Assembly (NCBI GenBank): GCA_902651635.1
Contig: CACRSC010000004.1
Location: forward strand, 672,195-736,194
From: Mastigamoeba balamuthi
Taxonomy: Eukaryota; Evosea; Mastigamoebida; Mastigamoebidae
Direction: 5' to 3'
Length of the DNA stretch: 64,000 nucleotides
Position numbers and translations under genes: made by a program. This document shows positions 21,751 to 32,500 of the stretch, piece after piece. The notes under the pieces were generated by a model. The model did not search any database, was not told the DNA's origin, and saw only the letters and a list, made by a program, of their open reading frames with translations. Every line of letters starts with the position of its first letter. Within the stretch, counting starts at the first letter, position 1.

Positions 21751-24700
21751 ATGAAGAGATACACGGCGGCCGGCTCGCAGCTGCGCAGCAGCCCCACGAA
21801 GCGCCCGCGCCTGGGCGACCTGACGAACATCGCCCCCCACAACCCCTTTGCCAAGTACTTCTCCGCAGGGGCCCCACCAGCCGCAGCCCCCGCGAGCCCC
21901 GCAGCCCCGCCGGCGCACGGACCCGCTCCGGCGCCGCGCACACCGCCCCCGCGGCCCGCCCTGCCCTCGGTGTACACGCCGCCGCCGCTTCCGGCCGCCC
22001 GGGTGCCCGCAGTCCGCGAGAGAGCTGCGCAGGCGCCGGACGCACACGCGGATCCAGAAAACACTGCGCTGGGCTCGCGGGGGGCTGCGGGGGCCAAGGG
22101 GGCCGAGCGGCGCGCGGGGCCCGACGCAGAGGCCAGCACGGCGATCGAGGCGGTGGTGGCGGGGCTGGGGCTGCCGTCGGTGGTCGCCGAGGCGTACAGG
22201 ACGCGCAGGAAGATACGCGAGCTGTACGACTGGCAGGCCGAGTGCCTGAGGCGCGACGGCGCGGTGGCCGCGGGGCGCAGCCTCGTGTACACGCTGCCAA
22301 CGTCGTCGGGCAAGACGCTCGTCGCCGAGCTGGCCCTGCTGCGCTGCGCGCTGGTCGCGGGGAAGAAGGCGCTGTTTGTGCTGCCGTTTGTGAGCCTCGT
22401 CGTCGAGAAGGTCGCCGCCATCGAGGTGCTGGCCAGCCGCGTGGGCCTGCGGGCAGAGGCGTTCTACGGCAGCCAGGGCAGCCTGCCGCCCGCCCCGGGA
22501 CCTGGCATCGCCGTGGCGACGATCGAGAAGGCCAACAGCTACGCCAACGCGCTCGACGCCGAGGGGAGGCTCGCGGAGCTCGGCCTCGTCGTCGTCGACG
22601 AGCTGCACATGGTCGGCGAGCCCGACAGGGGAAGGGTCCTCGAGGCCCTCCTCGCCAAGCTGCTCGCGCACAGCGACCGCTGCCGCGAGGCCGGCGCCGA
22701 GGGCCTGCAGCTCGTCGGCATGAGCGCCACGATGCCCAACGCCAGCGCTCTGGGCGCGTGGCTCCGGGCCGAGACGTACGAGGGCAAGTTCAGGCCCGTG
22801 CCGCTCAGGGAGCATACGGTCCTCAAGTGCTCGGTGCTCGACAGCGCGGGGAACGTGCTGCGCAGGCTGCCGTCGGTGCACAAGGACGACTCTGAGGGCG
22901 TCTGCGCGCTCGTCGCCGAGGCGGCGCCGCAGCACTCGGTCCTGATCTTCTGCCCCACGAAGCAGCAGGCAGAGACGTGCGCGAAGCACGTCGCCGCGTG
23001 CCTGCCGGCGCTGAGGGAGTGCGGCCCGGACGTCGTGGCCGCTCGCAAGGCCCTGCTCGAGAGGCTGGCCGAGTCGGGGGACCCGGACGCGACGCTGCAG
23101 CGGACGATACCGTCGGGCGTCGCGTTCCACAACGCGGGGCTCACGGCAGAGGAGCGCGCGCTGATTGAGGACGCGTTCCACAAGCGCACGATATGCGTGC
23201 TGGCGTCGACGTCGACACTGGCCGCAGGGGTCAACCTCCCCGCGCGCAGGGTCATCATCAGGTGACCGCCTCCCGCACTTGCCTGCTCGCAGCTGCGACG
23301 GGGTCTCAACTAGACCGCAGGTCCCCCTATGTCGGCCGCGAGTTCATGAACGCCAAGTACTACAGGCAAATGGTCGGTGCGTCTGCTGTGCGACCGCTTC
23401 GCTGGCTAGACAGGACGCCCGATTGTACTGACGGCCCATCTCTGGCGCTCGCCGAACAGGCCGAGCAGGGCGAGCGGGGTTCGACACGTTTGGAGAGAGC
23501 TTCCTCATCCTGGACGAGCGGAACAAGAAACAGGGCATGCAGCTCCTGGGGTCCACTATGCAGATCGCGAGCGTCCTGGGTGACCCCGGGTGGAGGAGGC
23601 TGGTCCTCGAGGCTGTCTGCAGCGGCCACGCCACGACGCGTGAGCAGATCGACAAGCTGCAGCGCTACACGCTCGCTGGAACCCTGGGCCAGGAGCTGTC
23701 GACCGCGGCCGCCATAGAGGAGCTCACCCGCCTGAGGATGATCGCCGAGACCAAGGGACCGCGCGACAAGGAGAACGCCGGGGCTGAGGGCGATGAGCCT
23801 GCGCCGCAGCAGCAGCAGTTTGAGGCCACGCCGCTGGGCGATGCCACGTACCGCTCGTCGATGACGCCCGAGGAGGCCCTCGTCGTGCAGTCGGAGCTCG
23901 AGAAGGCGCGCAGGTCTCTTGTCCTCACGGACGAGCTGCACCTGTGCTACCTCGTCACGCCCATCTTCGGCATGCCCTCTCCCGACTGGAAGACGTTCCT
24001 CCAGAAGGTCCTGACACTCAACCCGGACCAGGCAGGGCCACTTCATCCTCCCCCCGAGTGCGTGCTGCCGGTTTAACGCGAGAGTGCAGGAGAGGATCAT
24101 GGAGCTCGTGGGCGCTCCCCGAGTGCTGGTGAGGGACAGGGCTGTGGGGATCTCCAGGCAGGCAGGCACGGATGGCGAGAGGGCGGCCACGCGATTGTAC
24201 GTGCCGCTGTCACCCACGCAACGGTAATTCACTCGAATGCGCACTCACGAGACCGCAAGCTTCTTCGCCTTGATACTGCTCGACCTGATCCACGAGAGGA
24301 GCACCACGGAGGTGTGCAAAACGTATGGGCAGCCTCGCGGCACGGTTCAGTCGATCATGCAGACCGCGTCAGCCTTCGCCGGTATGACGCGTTTCACCTG
24401 GTTTAGGAAGTGGCTTACGAGTGGATTGCTGCCTGCGCAGGGATGATGGTCTCGTTCTGCAAGAGGCTGGGGTGGTGGGACCTCGAGACCCTTCTGTCGA
24501 CTTATGTCAAACGGCTCAACTGGGGTGTCAAGCCAGACATTCTTCCTCTCACAGGTTCTTCTACCCTCTATTCGCCTTCTTGTTGCACTGCACACCACTC
24601 ATTCGTCCGTCAGAGGTCAAGGGGATAGGCCGGACACGGGCCAGGGCACTCTGGAACAGCGGGTTCCGAACTGTCAAGGCGATTGCAGCGGCCAAGCCCG

Positions 24701-24983
24701 AGGAGCTGGTGAAGCACGTCAACTTCGGCAGGTTCCCCGAGAGAGTAGCCAAGATGGTATGTGCGCCTTGCCATGTCGGGGCCCGGCCGACTTGTTATAC
24801 GCCCAGATCATTCGATGCTCCAAGGAGTTGCTGGAGAGAGAGGCGCGGAAGCTGCAGCTGGAGGTGGAGGAGGTCAAGAGAGGCGCCGAGGAGCAAGACA
24901 CGGGCGAGGCAGAGGCGTCGTTGGACGTTGACATCGAGGAGGGCGACTCTCTATCGAGCTTTGACTTGATCGCCGAGCTGTGA
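21751..24983 (+). CDS. HELQ: HELQ-type DNA repair helicase
   Basis: Eight exons join in frame (21751-23261, 23321-23376, 23460-24057, 24083-24223, 24260-24381, 24441-24554, 24614-24756, 24807-24983) to about 953 residues. It is a superfamily 2 Ski2-like 3'-5' helicase of the HELQ/Hel308 group, which acts at stalled forks and in homologous recombination. Visible motifs are Walker A PTSSGKT, DELHM in place of DEAH, GMSATMPN, STLAAGVNLPARRVIIR, and the motif VI region QMVGRAGRAGFD rebuilt across two introns. The winged-helix and ratchet parts follow, then FCKRLGWWDLETLL, typical of HELQ, and a helix-hairpin-helix (VKGIGRTRARALW). No polymerase domain follows, so it is not Pol theta. The N-terminal 130 residues are Pro/Ala-rich. 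One intron is only 25 nt (24058-24082). Confidence 0.93.
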
Positions 24984-25056
24984 GTTTGTAGGTACAACTA
25001 ACCGTACAGCCTCTCCACTATTTTATTCCGCTCTGCTCTGCTGGCAAAAAGAGTCT

Positions 25057-26556
25057 CTAGTGGAGAGAGAAGCGCCCCTTGAGGATATCAGACCTCGCGG
25101 CCGAAGCGCGGCTCTGCTTGGACGCCTCGGACCTCAGAATCTCGTTGGTGTCGCAGCGCACGACGGTGGACACGAGACCGCTGAACAGGCCGACGTCGAC
25201 GATGCCTGGTATGGCCCTGAGCCCGCGGATAACGCCCAGTGCGTCCCCGCCGAACGCGTCGAGCATCTGCCCCGCGTCCAGAGCCAGCTCCACATTGCCT
25301 GTGTCCGTCACCTGCGGCAACGACGACCCTCTCTGCAGCCTCAGCGCTATCTTGGCGACCGGGATGGTCTTGAAGATCGACGCCTTGACGTGTGCGAGGC
25401 CCAGGGGCAAGACGTCGGCAACGATCTCGCTGCCGCGGACCGACAGGGACCGACGCGTGCGGCCGGGTTTTGTGACGGCGACTACGTACGAGGAGGACGC
25501 AAGGAGCAGGCGCTCCGTGGTGATGCAGCCCTCAGAGTCTGCGGAGCTGGGGATGACCGTGAGGTCGCTGTCGACGGCGCTGACCTCGCAGAAGGCCACG
25601 TCGATCTCGCTGGACATCATGAACGACGCGCTGGCCAGGGCGCCGCCGAACGTCTTGCTGTCCTGCGCGATGGCGGCGAGGGACATCTGCGAGCTCGGCA
25701 CGCACGATATCCTCCAGCCGCGGTCCTTGGCCTCCCTGCCCAGGTACCTCAGCGCGATCCTCGGCGCCTCGCCGCTGCAGATGCCGACGGTGCTGTTGTT
25801 GCCCAGCTTCCCCGACGCGATGGCCTCTGCGACGGCGATCTTGACGGCCGAGAGGAGCCGCGGGTCGTGGGGCGGCACCGGGGTCGCCGGCCCCGCGCTG
25901 TCGGTGCTGTCCAGCACTGCCGGCACGTGCACTCCTGCCTTGGACGCCAGCGCCAGCGCTGCCTCGAGGCCCTGGATCCTCGCGCTGATGTCCGCCCCCG
26001 CCTGCTCCTGCGCGGCCACCGCCGCTGCCGTGGACCCGCCCGCAGCAGAGGCCGAGGCTGCGGCCGCGGCCGAGGCGGCTGAGGGTGCTGCTGCAGCCGC
26101 TGCAGGAGGTGCTTCGTGCGCCACCCTCGAAGGCGCTGCTGCTTCAAGGGCAGCAGGGGCAGGGGACGCGGGGGCATCCCTGGGCTCCCTGGGCTCCCTG
26201 GGCTCCCTGGCCGCTGGGGCGCCCACGTCCAGGTCCCTGCAGCCCGCGCGCCTGGCGTCGGCGAGGACCGCGTCGATCTCCCTGGCGAGCCTGTCGCCGA
26301 TCTTGACGTCGAGCTCGACGAGCGTCCGCCGGCAGCGGGCCAGCAGGTTCACTGCCCTGCGGCCCACGGGCTCCTCCTCTTCTTCCTTCTCCTTTTCCTT
26401 CTCCCTCTCCTTCTCCTCCCGCGCGCGGTCCTCGCGCACCGCCGTCTCCCCGCCCTCCGAGTCCGCGCGCGTCCGCTTGTGCGGGCGCTGCCAGCGGGTG
26501 CTCGCCGACTGCGGGCGGGACGGGGGCGGAGCGGCGCGTGGGGGCCGAGGGAACAT
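25057..26556 (-). CDS. RpiA-like (ribose-5-phosphate isomerase fold) protein, likely inactive
   Basis: An intronless 499-residue frame. The first 230 residues are low complexity: a Glu/Lys/Arg coiled stretch, PRE repeats and Ala-rich runs. The C-terminal 270 residues resemble ribose-5-phosphate isomerase A: NNSTVGICSGEAPRIALRYL in place of the family's GxGTGSTA loop, SCVPSSQMSLAAIA, a VTDTGNVELALDAGQ strand and IPGIVDVGLFSGL near the end. The DGADE motif and the KGGG-Lys region are not recognisable (replaced by FCEVSAVDSDL and SSADSEGCITTERLL), so isomerase activity is doubtful. The same domain occurs as the C-terminal half of the gene at 27410-29428, clearly by duplication. Its 3' end converges with HELQ 73 bp away. 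Confidence 0.75.
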   Translation of the reverse strand: MFPRPPRAAPPPSRPQSASTRWQRPHKRTRADSEGGETAVREDRAREEKEREKEKEKEEEEEPVGRRAVNLLARCRRTLVELDVKIGDRLAREIDAVLADARRAGCRDLDVGAPAAREPREPREPRDAPASPAPAALEAAAPSRVAHEAPPAAAAAAPSAASAAAAASASAAGGSTAAAVAAQEQAGADISARIQGLEAALALASKAGVHVPAVLDSTDSAGPATPVPPHDPRLLSAVKIAVAEAIASGKLGNNSTVGICSGEAPRIALRYLGREAKDRGWRISCVPSSQMSLAAIAQDSKTFGGALASASFMMSSEIDVAFCEVSAVDSDLTVIPSSADSEGCITTERLLLASSSYVVAVTKPGRTRRSLSVRGSEIVADVLPLGLAHVKASIFKTIPVAKIALRLQRGSSLPQVTDTGNVELALDAGQMLDAFGGDALGVIRGLRAIPGIVDVGLFSGLVSTVVRCDTNEILRSEASKQSRASAARSDILKGRFSLH

Positions 26557-26619
26557 TTAATTGGCACGAATTAGAATTTGGGCTATCGGAGAATTCAATT
26601 TAATTGGGCGACCACCACG

Positions 26620-26940
26620 TCACGGGGAGAGAAACGGCGAATGTGCGCGGATCTGCCGGGTTTTTGAGGGGGCCCCGCGCACCAGGCCGAGGCCGCGGAG
26701 GGTGGCCTGGAGGTACTCGGGGCCGAGGACGACGTCGGGGTCGACCTCGAGGATGGGCCCGGCGTTGTGGACGGCGTTCTTGAGGAACGAGAGGCCGCAG
26801 GTGTTGACGCCCCACGACGTCAGCACGTCGTTGATCAGCTCCCAGCGCGTCCGCGGGTCGCGGTACGCCCTGCGCAGCGCAGAGACGATCTCGAGGAAAT
26901 CGCGGTTGCGGAGGAGAACCGAGACTTTGTTCGCGGCCAT
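26620..26940 (-). CDS. Small hypothetical protein between two RpiA-like genes
   Basis: An open frame of 106 codons starting at ATG 26940 (MAANKVSVLLRNRDFLEIV). The first 85 residues look like a compact helical domain (DFLEIVSALRRAYRDP, ELINDVLTSWGV, LSFLKNAVHNAGPIL) with good codon composition, followed by a basic tail. No family is recognised and no intron is evident. It lies between, and on the same strand as, the two RpiA-like genes, about 60 bp upstream of the shorter one. Confidence 0.5.
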   Translation of the reverse strand: MAANKVSVLLRNRDFLEIVSALRRAYRDPRTRWELINDVLTSWGVNTCGLSFLKNAVHNAGPILEVDPDVVLGPEYLQATLRGLGLVRGAPSKTRQIRAHSPFLSP

Positions 26941-27409
26941 CGGGTCTCGCTTCGTCTCTGTGGAGGAGACGGAACACGCAACAAGTTAATTTGGTTTATT
27001 AGGACGCAACAAAGAGAACGACCCCACCCCAGCGGAAAATCTGCGTGTTGACCGAAGGAAAAGAACGGGGGATCATATCTTCTCGATATCGCGTGATCGT
27101 AGTCCTCACTCCCGCAGGCACGCCGAGGATGCGGAGAAGGCGCAATGTGGAGTGGGGGATGGCGTGCGCACGGAGGAGTCCACCGCGTTGATTTCGCCTG
27201 CTTGTGATCGGATAACAGTGCCCACTGGGTGATTACCGGACGGAATGTACTGTGGCGAGAATGTAAGGCACACAAAACACATCAATCAGTGCAGTGCTGG
27301 GCAACCGCAATGCGTGCACACCCCCGTCTGGAGGGTCTTCATCAGTGGGACGACTCATCAAAGAGGTACATGGCCCTGTTGTTCCGGCACCGCGATGGGG
27401 TACAGCACA
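26941..27409. other. Intergenic stretch, no gene seen
   Basis: About 470 bp between the small ORF and the stop of the LOG/RpiA-like gene. It contains only short chance frames and an A-rich region (26980-27060) that may hold the promoter of the small ORF. No RNA gene is recognised. Confidence 0.4.
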
Positions 27410-29428
27410 TCAGACACACTCGGCTCTCAGTATCTCGTTGGTGTCGCAGAGAACAACGGTGGAGACGAGCCCGCTGAAGACGCCCACGTCGACAACGCCC
27501 GGGATGGCCCTGAGCTCGTGCAGCACGCGCTGCGTCTCCCCGCCAAAGGCGTCCAGCAGCTGCCCCGCGTCGAGCGCCAGCTCCACGTTTCCCGCGTCCG
27601 TGACGTGCGGCGTCGCCAGCGAGACTCTGCTGAGAAGCTTCTGCGTCATCTTGGCGCCGGGGACGAGCTTGAGGATCGACGCCTTGACGCGGTCGAGGCC
27701 CAGCGGCAGGATGTCGACGACGACCTCGGACCCGCGGATCGACGCCGACCTGCGCACGCCGGGCTGCGTGACGGCGATGACGTGCTTGGTCGAGGTCAGC
27801 AGCATGCGCTCGGTGGGGATGCAGCCCTCGACGTCGGCGGAGCTGGGAATGACCGTGAGCTCGTTGTCGACGGCGCTGGCCTCGCAGAAGGCCACGTCGG
27901 TCTCTGTGACCGCGAGGAACGAGGTGTTGATGATGGCGCCGCCGAAGTTCTTGCCCGCCTGCGTGATGGCCGCGAACGACATGTCGGAGCTCGGCACGCA
28001 CGAGAGCTTCCAGCCGCGGTCCTTGGCCTCCCTTCCCAGGAACCTCAGCGCGAGCCTCGACGCCTCGCCGCTGCAGATGCCGACGGTGCTGTTGTTGCCC
28101 AGCTTCCCCGTCGATATCGCCTCGGCGACGGCCACCTCGGCCGCCGCGAGGACCCTGGTGTCCGGCGGAGGGACAGGCGGCGGCGGGGCCCCGTGCTGCG
28201 AAGACCGAAACTCCTCAAGGACTTGAATGATGTCCTCGTTGTGCTCGAGGCAGTAGGCCTGCCTGCTGTACCCGTTGGGGCGCGACCTGTCCGCGTCCTC
28301 GCGTTGCGCGAGGTTGAGGTACGCGCTGAAGATGCCGCAGTGCAGCCAGAACGCCCCGAGGAAGATCGCGGGCTTGCTGTAGCTCTCGGGGGTCTCCTTG
28401 GCGTAGCTGTTGGGCACCCCGAACTGGTAGATCTCCGTCCGCGTGCCGCCGGCGCCGGGCGAGAACACGATGCCGCCGTTGCAGATGGCGATGAGGATGT
28501 CCTCCCTGACGGCGTTGCTGATGAACTTGGCGCAGCGCCCGCAGAACCTGTTGAAGGGCTCGTGGCCGTACACCCACGTCGGGACGCCGACGCTGAGCGC
28601 GCCGTCGCCCGGTCGGCCGTACTTGGCCAGCACAGCCTCGGCGGTCTCCGTGTTCTGGTACTCGAACTCGTGGCCGTTGTTGCCGGCGGCCGCGAGCATC
28701 CTGAGGGCGTCGCACACGTCTCCGCGGTCGTGGTTGACTAGGAACGCTCCGAGGTTCGCGGCCTCCATGGCGCCCGGGCCCCCGCCCGAGGCGACCATGA
28801 ACCCCCTCTTGGCCAGCTCCCAGCAGAGCCACGTGACCTGGGCGTACGACGCGTCGGCGCGCTTCATCGCGTGGCCGCCCATGATGCCGACGACCGTGTG
28901 GCCCTCGACGTGCCGCATGAGCGCGTCGAGCAGGCAGCCGTCGTGGAGGTACGCCGCGATGCGCCCGCGGTTGCTGGTGAGCCGGCCCTTCTTGCTCCAC
29001 TGGTACGCGGCCTCGTCGATGCTGCGGAGCTCATCCGTCGTGTACATGCCCTCGCGGAGCGGCTTGATCGGGAGGTCAGACGTCTCAATTCGGACTACGG
29101 TACCCCCCGCCGCCGTTATGGCAGCGTCCGACACGGAGCCCGTGCAGTTGACGAAGAACGCCTCGTTGCAGTCGTTGGTGGCGAGGAAGTCGCGCTCGTT
29201 GGGACCCAGCTCGATCCGGTCGAGGACCAGCCCCGCGAGCCTGCGCTTCTGCCCTGGCTCGGGCGAGACAGACGTCGCAGGTGAAGACGATCCGGAGCAC
29301 GGCGACACGTCGCTCGCCCGGCGGTTCCTCGACGGCGTGGGGCTCACCGAGTGCGACCGGCGGCCCTTCCTGCCGTGGAACCCCACGATGTCGGACATCT
29401 TGCGGACCACACGCAGAGCGAGGCTCAT
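27410..29428 (-). CDS. LOG-family / RpiA-like fusion protein
   Basis: An intronless frame of about 672 residues from ATG 29428; upstream codons in the frame include only TTG starts. Residues about 20-70 are Ser/Pro/Arg-rich. The N-terminal domain has the two signatures of the LOG (lysine-decarboxylase-like) Rossmann family: ASGGGPGAMEAANLGAF and SPGAGGTRTEIYQ, the latter matching the PGGxGTxxE motif. LOG enzymes cut nucleoside monophosphates, including cytokinin ribotides, to the base plus ribose 5-phosphate. After a Pro-rich linker comes a C-terminal RpiA-like domain nearly the same as in the gene at 25057-26556 (LGNNSTVGICSGEA, IPGVVDVGVFSGLVSTVV), with the same loss of the isomerase DGADE and KGGG motifs. 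Activity of either half is inferred only. A TATAAATA box lies 70 bp before the ATG. Confidence 0.8.
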   Translation of the reverse strand: MSLALRVVRKMSDIVGFHGRKGRRSHSVSPTPSRNRRASDVSPCSGSSSPATSVSPEPGQKRRLAGLVLDRIELGPNERDFLATNDCNEAFFVNCTGSVSDAAITAAGGTVVRIETSDLPIKPLREGMYTTDELRSIDEAAYQWSKKGRLTSNRGRIAAYLHDGCLLDALMRHVEGHTVVGIMGGHAMKRADASYAQVTWLCWELAKRGFMVASGGGPGAMEAANLGAFLVNHDRGDVCDALRMLAAAGNNGHEFEYQNTETAEAVLAKYGRPGDGALSVGVPTWVYGHEPFNRFCGRCAKFISNAVREDILIAICNGGIVFSPGAGGTRTEIYQFGVPNSYAKETPESYSKPAIFLGAFWLHCGIFSAYLNLAQREDADRSRPNGYSRQAYCLEHNEDIIQVLEEFRSSQHGAPPPPVPPPDTRVLAAAEVAVAEAISTGKLGNNSTVGICSGEASRLALRFLGREAKDRGWKLSCVPSSDMSFAAITQAGKNFGGAIINTSFLAVTETDVAFCEASAVDNELTVIPSSADVEGCIPTERMLLTSTKHVIAVTQPGVRRSASIRGSEVVVDILPLGLDRVKASILKLVPGAKMTQKLLSRVSLATPHVTDAGNVELALDAGQLLDAFGGETQRVLHELRAIPGVVDVGVFSGLVSTVVLCDTNEILRAECV

Positions 29429-29497
29429 TCTTGCTGCTGCGTCTCCGAGAGTTGCAGTCAAAAGCTATTCTGTCAGAATGTATGCGTTGCAGCGCCC

Positions 29498-29505
29498 TAT
29501 TTATA
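29498..29505 (-). promoter_or_regulatory. TATA box of the LOG/RpiA-like gene
   Basis: TATAAATA on the minus strand, about 70 bp before the start codon at 29428, inside a small inverted repeat (CCCTATTTATAGGG). A second short palindrome (ATTCTGTCAGAAT, 29467-29479) lies between it and the ATG. Confidence 0.5.
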
Positions 29506-29582
29506 GGGGCAGGGGCAGCCCGGAAATAGGCACACGGGCTGTTGAGTAAAAAACGAGAGATCCGAAGGTTGAAGACAATCCC

Positions 29583-32500
29583 CTAGAATTTCCTGAGCAG
29601 TTTGCTTTTGGCAAAGGCCGCTGCTCGGACCTGCTGGTCCGCTGCGCGTATGATGTCCTTGTACCTGTCCTCCACCCTTGTGTTCGACGTCAGCACCGAG
29701 TGGTACGGCCCCTGTTGCGCCCTTCCCGCGCTGTTGGCCGCCACCGTCGCGGTGGCCGTGGCCGCCCGCCCTGGCGGCCCAGCCGGCGCCGCAGCGGCCG
29801 TCGCAGCCTCCGGCGACTGGGACTTGGCCGGCTGCTGCTGCTCGTCGTAGTCGTAGTCCTCCCACGAGGTCAGCTGGCCCTGTGGCGTGCGCTGCCGCTC
29901 GAGCTCCTTCAGCTGCTCCGACGTCGGCGCCCACCTCCTGAGCACGTTCTGGCGCGCCGCCTGCTTCTGGCGCGGCCCAACAGCGGCCGCCGTGTTGTCC
30001 TCGCCCGAGCAGTTGCAGCACTTGGCGATGAGGCCGTAGAGGCTCTGCGGCTCTCCCGCTGCCTGCTTGCTCGGCGCGCTCTTGGGCGCGGCCTCCGCTG
30101 CGGCCGCCGCCGTGGTCTTCTCCGCCTGCATCGACGCCCGCACGATGTCCGTGCGCCGCACGGGCTCGGCGGACTCGCACTCGGAGCGCTCCTTGTCCGA
30201 CATGGGCCCGAGGTGCAGCAGCGCCAGCTTGATGTCGGGCTTGTGGCACCTGCTCCTCTCGGCGGCCACGCGGACGGTGACCGTGTCGAACAGCCTCAGC
30301 GCCTTGGGCCCCGCGGCGCAGGAGAACAGGACCTCCTGGCGGTCCACAGACACGTCGACGCCGGTGACGCCGTCGACGAGGCACCTGCCGTCCTTGTCGA
30401 CGACGTAGACGATGGACTTGAGCGAATACTGCGGCACGTGCACGAGCAGCGCGTTCCTGCGGACCGAGTAGACGATGGCGTCGGCGACGACCGAGCGCTG
30501 GTCAAAGTACAGCACCTGGAAGAACCTCATCGAGTCCTTCTGCGCGCACCGCGCCGCGTGGTGCCGCGTGTTGATGTGGTCCGCCACGCTCTGTATCTCC
30601 GCGGCCGTCTTGGGCTGCCTGTCCGGCTCCGTCAGCGCCGCGATGAGCAGCCTGTGCACCACAATGTCCGCGTAACGCCGGATCGGAGACCTGCATGCAG
30701 TAGCGACCGGTTGTCAGCCGCACCGCGTGGGGGCCAAGGGGGAGGGGAGCGACGGCAACGATGGCGTACGTGAAGTGCGTGTACATGGGCGACGCCAGGC
30801 CGTAGTGGAAATACTGCGCGACCTCGCACATGCCGGTGCTGAAGTACTCTGCCTCGGCCATCGCGCGTGTCGCCAGCGACTTGAGTATGCGGTTGGCCTG
30901 TGGTCGATCCGCCAGGGTCTCCTGCTCACCGCACAGCAGCCGGTGAGATGAGGGCATTCGCGGAACACGGCAGCGGCAGAGGGGAGAAGGGAGAAGGGGC
31001 GGCTCTTCGACGAACGTTGAGCGACTTGCTCAGGGTGACGTTGGAAGTCAGGTCTATCTTGCCGCCCACGGCAGCGGCGCACTGGATCAGCTGCGAGAAG
31101 CGGCTGGCCTTGGGGTACGGGTGCCTTCGCATCAGCGTCCCCGAGGGGAACACCGAGTGGATCTTCTTGGCCACGCTCTCGTTGGCGAGCAGCATGAACT
31201 CGGCGACGAGGCTGTGCACCTCCATGTCGTCGTGGGGCTCTTTCGGGTGTGGGAGTGAGTACTGGAATGACACTCACGCGGGGCGAGTGTGGCGTGTTAC
31301 GTACTGAGCTGAGTCGGCTGGCACGTGGCCTTTTGTATCTCGAAGGAGACCTCCTCCCCCTCGAGCTCGAGAGCTCCGCGGGCAAGGCGCCCCGCCCTGA
31401 GCTTCCTCGAGATGTTCAGGAGGACCTCGAGCTCCTCGCGCAGCTGCGGAACGTCCGGCAGGGCGCCGTAGCCGCACACCGCGCCCTTGCCGCCGTCGAG
31501 CACGTCCTGGGCCTGCTCGTAGCACAGCGCGTGGCAGGACCTGACCAGTGTGCGCCCGAACCACTCGCTGACAACCTCGAGCGAGCTGCTGAACTCGTAG
31601 ACGACGCTCACGCTCAGCCTCTCGAAGCCCTCGTGCAGCGAGCACAGGTCCTCGGAGAGCTGGCGCGGCAGCATCGGGAACCGCGTGTGCGGCAGGTACA
31701 CCGTCGTGCTCCTCAGCCTCGCCTCCTCGTCCAGCAGCGACCCCTCCCTGACAAAGTACGACGGGTCCGCGATGTCTGCGCGGCGCGTTGAGATACGGCG
31801 TCGGGTTTTCAGCGCGTGGCAAACCCGTTGGGGAAAGAGGAACGCACGGACTCCGATCTCGTAGTTGCCGTTGGGCAGCTTGACGACCGAGAGCGCGTCG
31901 TCGATGTCGCGGCACCCGACGGGGTCGATGCTGTACACGCGCACGCCGCGGAAGTCCCTGCGGGCGGCGACCTCGTGCGCGGGGACCCTCCACGGCGACT
32001 GCGGCGTGTTGACGGGCAGCGAGAGCAGCACGGCCTCGGTGAACGCGGGGCACGTGATCTCGTTCTCGACCAGCGTCGCGGCGACCTCGGTGTCGATCTT
32101 CCCGATCTCGCCGAGCGACTTGACGACGTGGCCGCAGGGGTACGCGCTGTCGGCCTCCCACGAGTCGATGCACACGACGAGCCTGTCGCCCGCGAGCGCG
32201 GGGCCCTGGCGCGTCTTGACGCGGATCTTGGGGATGCGGTAGTCGTAGGGGATGGCGAGCAGGCTGCACGTGCCCGTGAAGTTGGCCACGGCCTCTGCGG
32301 CGTCCTCCGCAAAGGTCGCCACGTAGGGCCTCCAGTTGCGCTTGACGATGGCGACGACGCGGGCGCAGGGCTGCGCGGACCTCTGGCCCCCCGCGCTGGG
32401 CGCTGCTGAGCCCGCGGCCTCGTCCTGCGAGGTGGCGACGACCCCGGACGGGGCCACCCACTGGGCCTTTGGCAGCACCTCCACGACGACCGTGTCGCCT

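Noticed and set aside
21751-24983. DNA polymerase theta
   Set aside because: The helicase half matches HELQ (FCKRLGWW, DELHM) and no family A polymerase domain follows before the stop.
25079-26560. A 493-codon plus-strand frame opposite the RpiA-like gene
   Set aside because: It is antisense to a frame with clear RpiA-like motifs and has a shuffled, Ser/Ala-rich composition typical of shadow frames.
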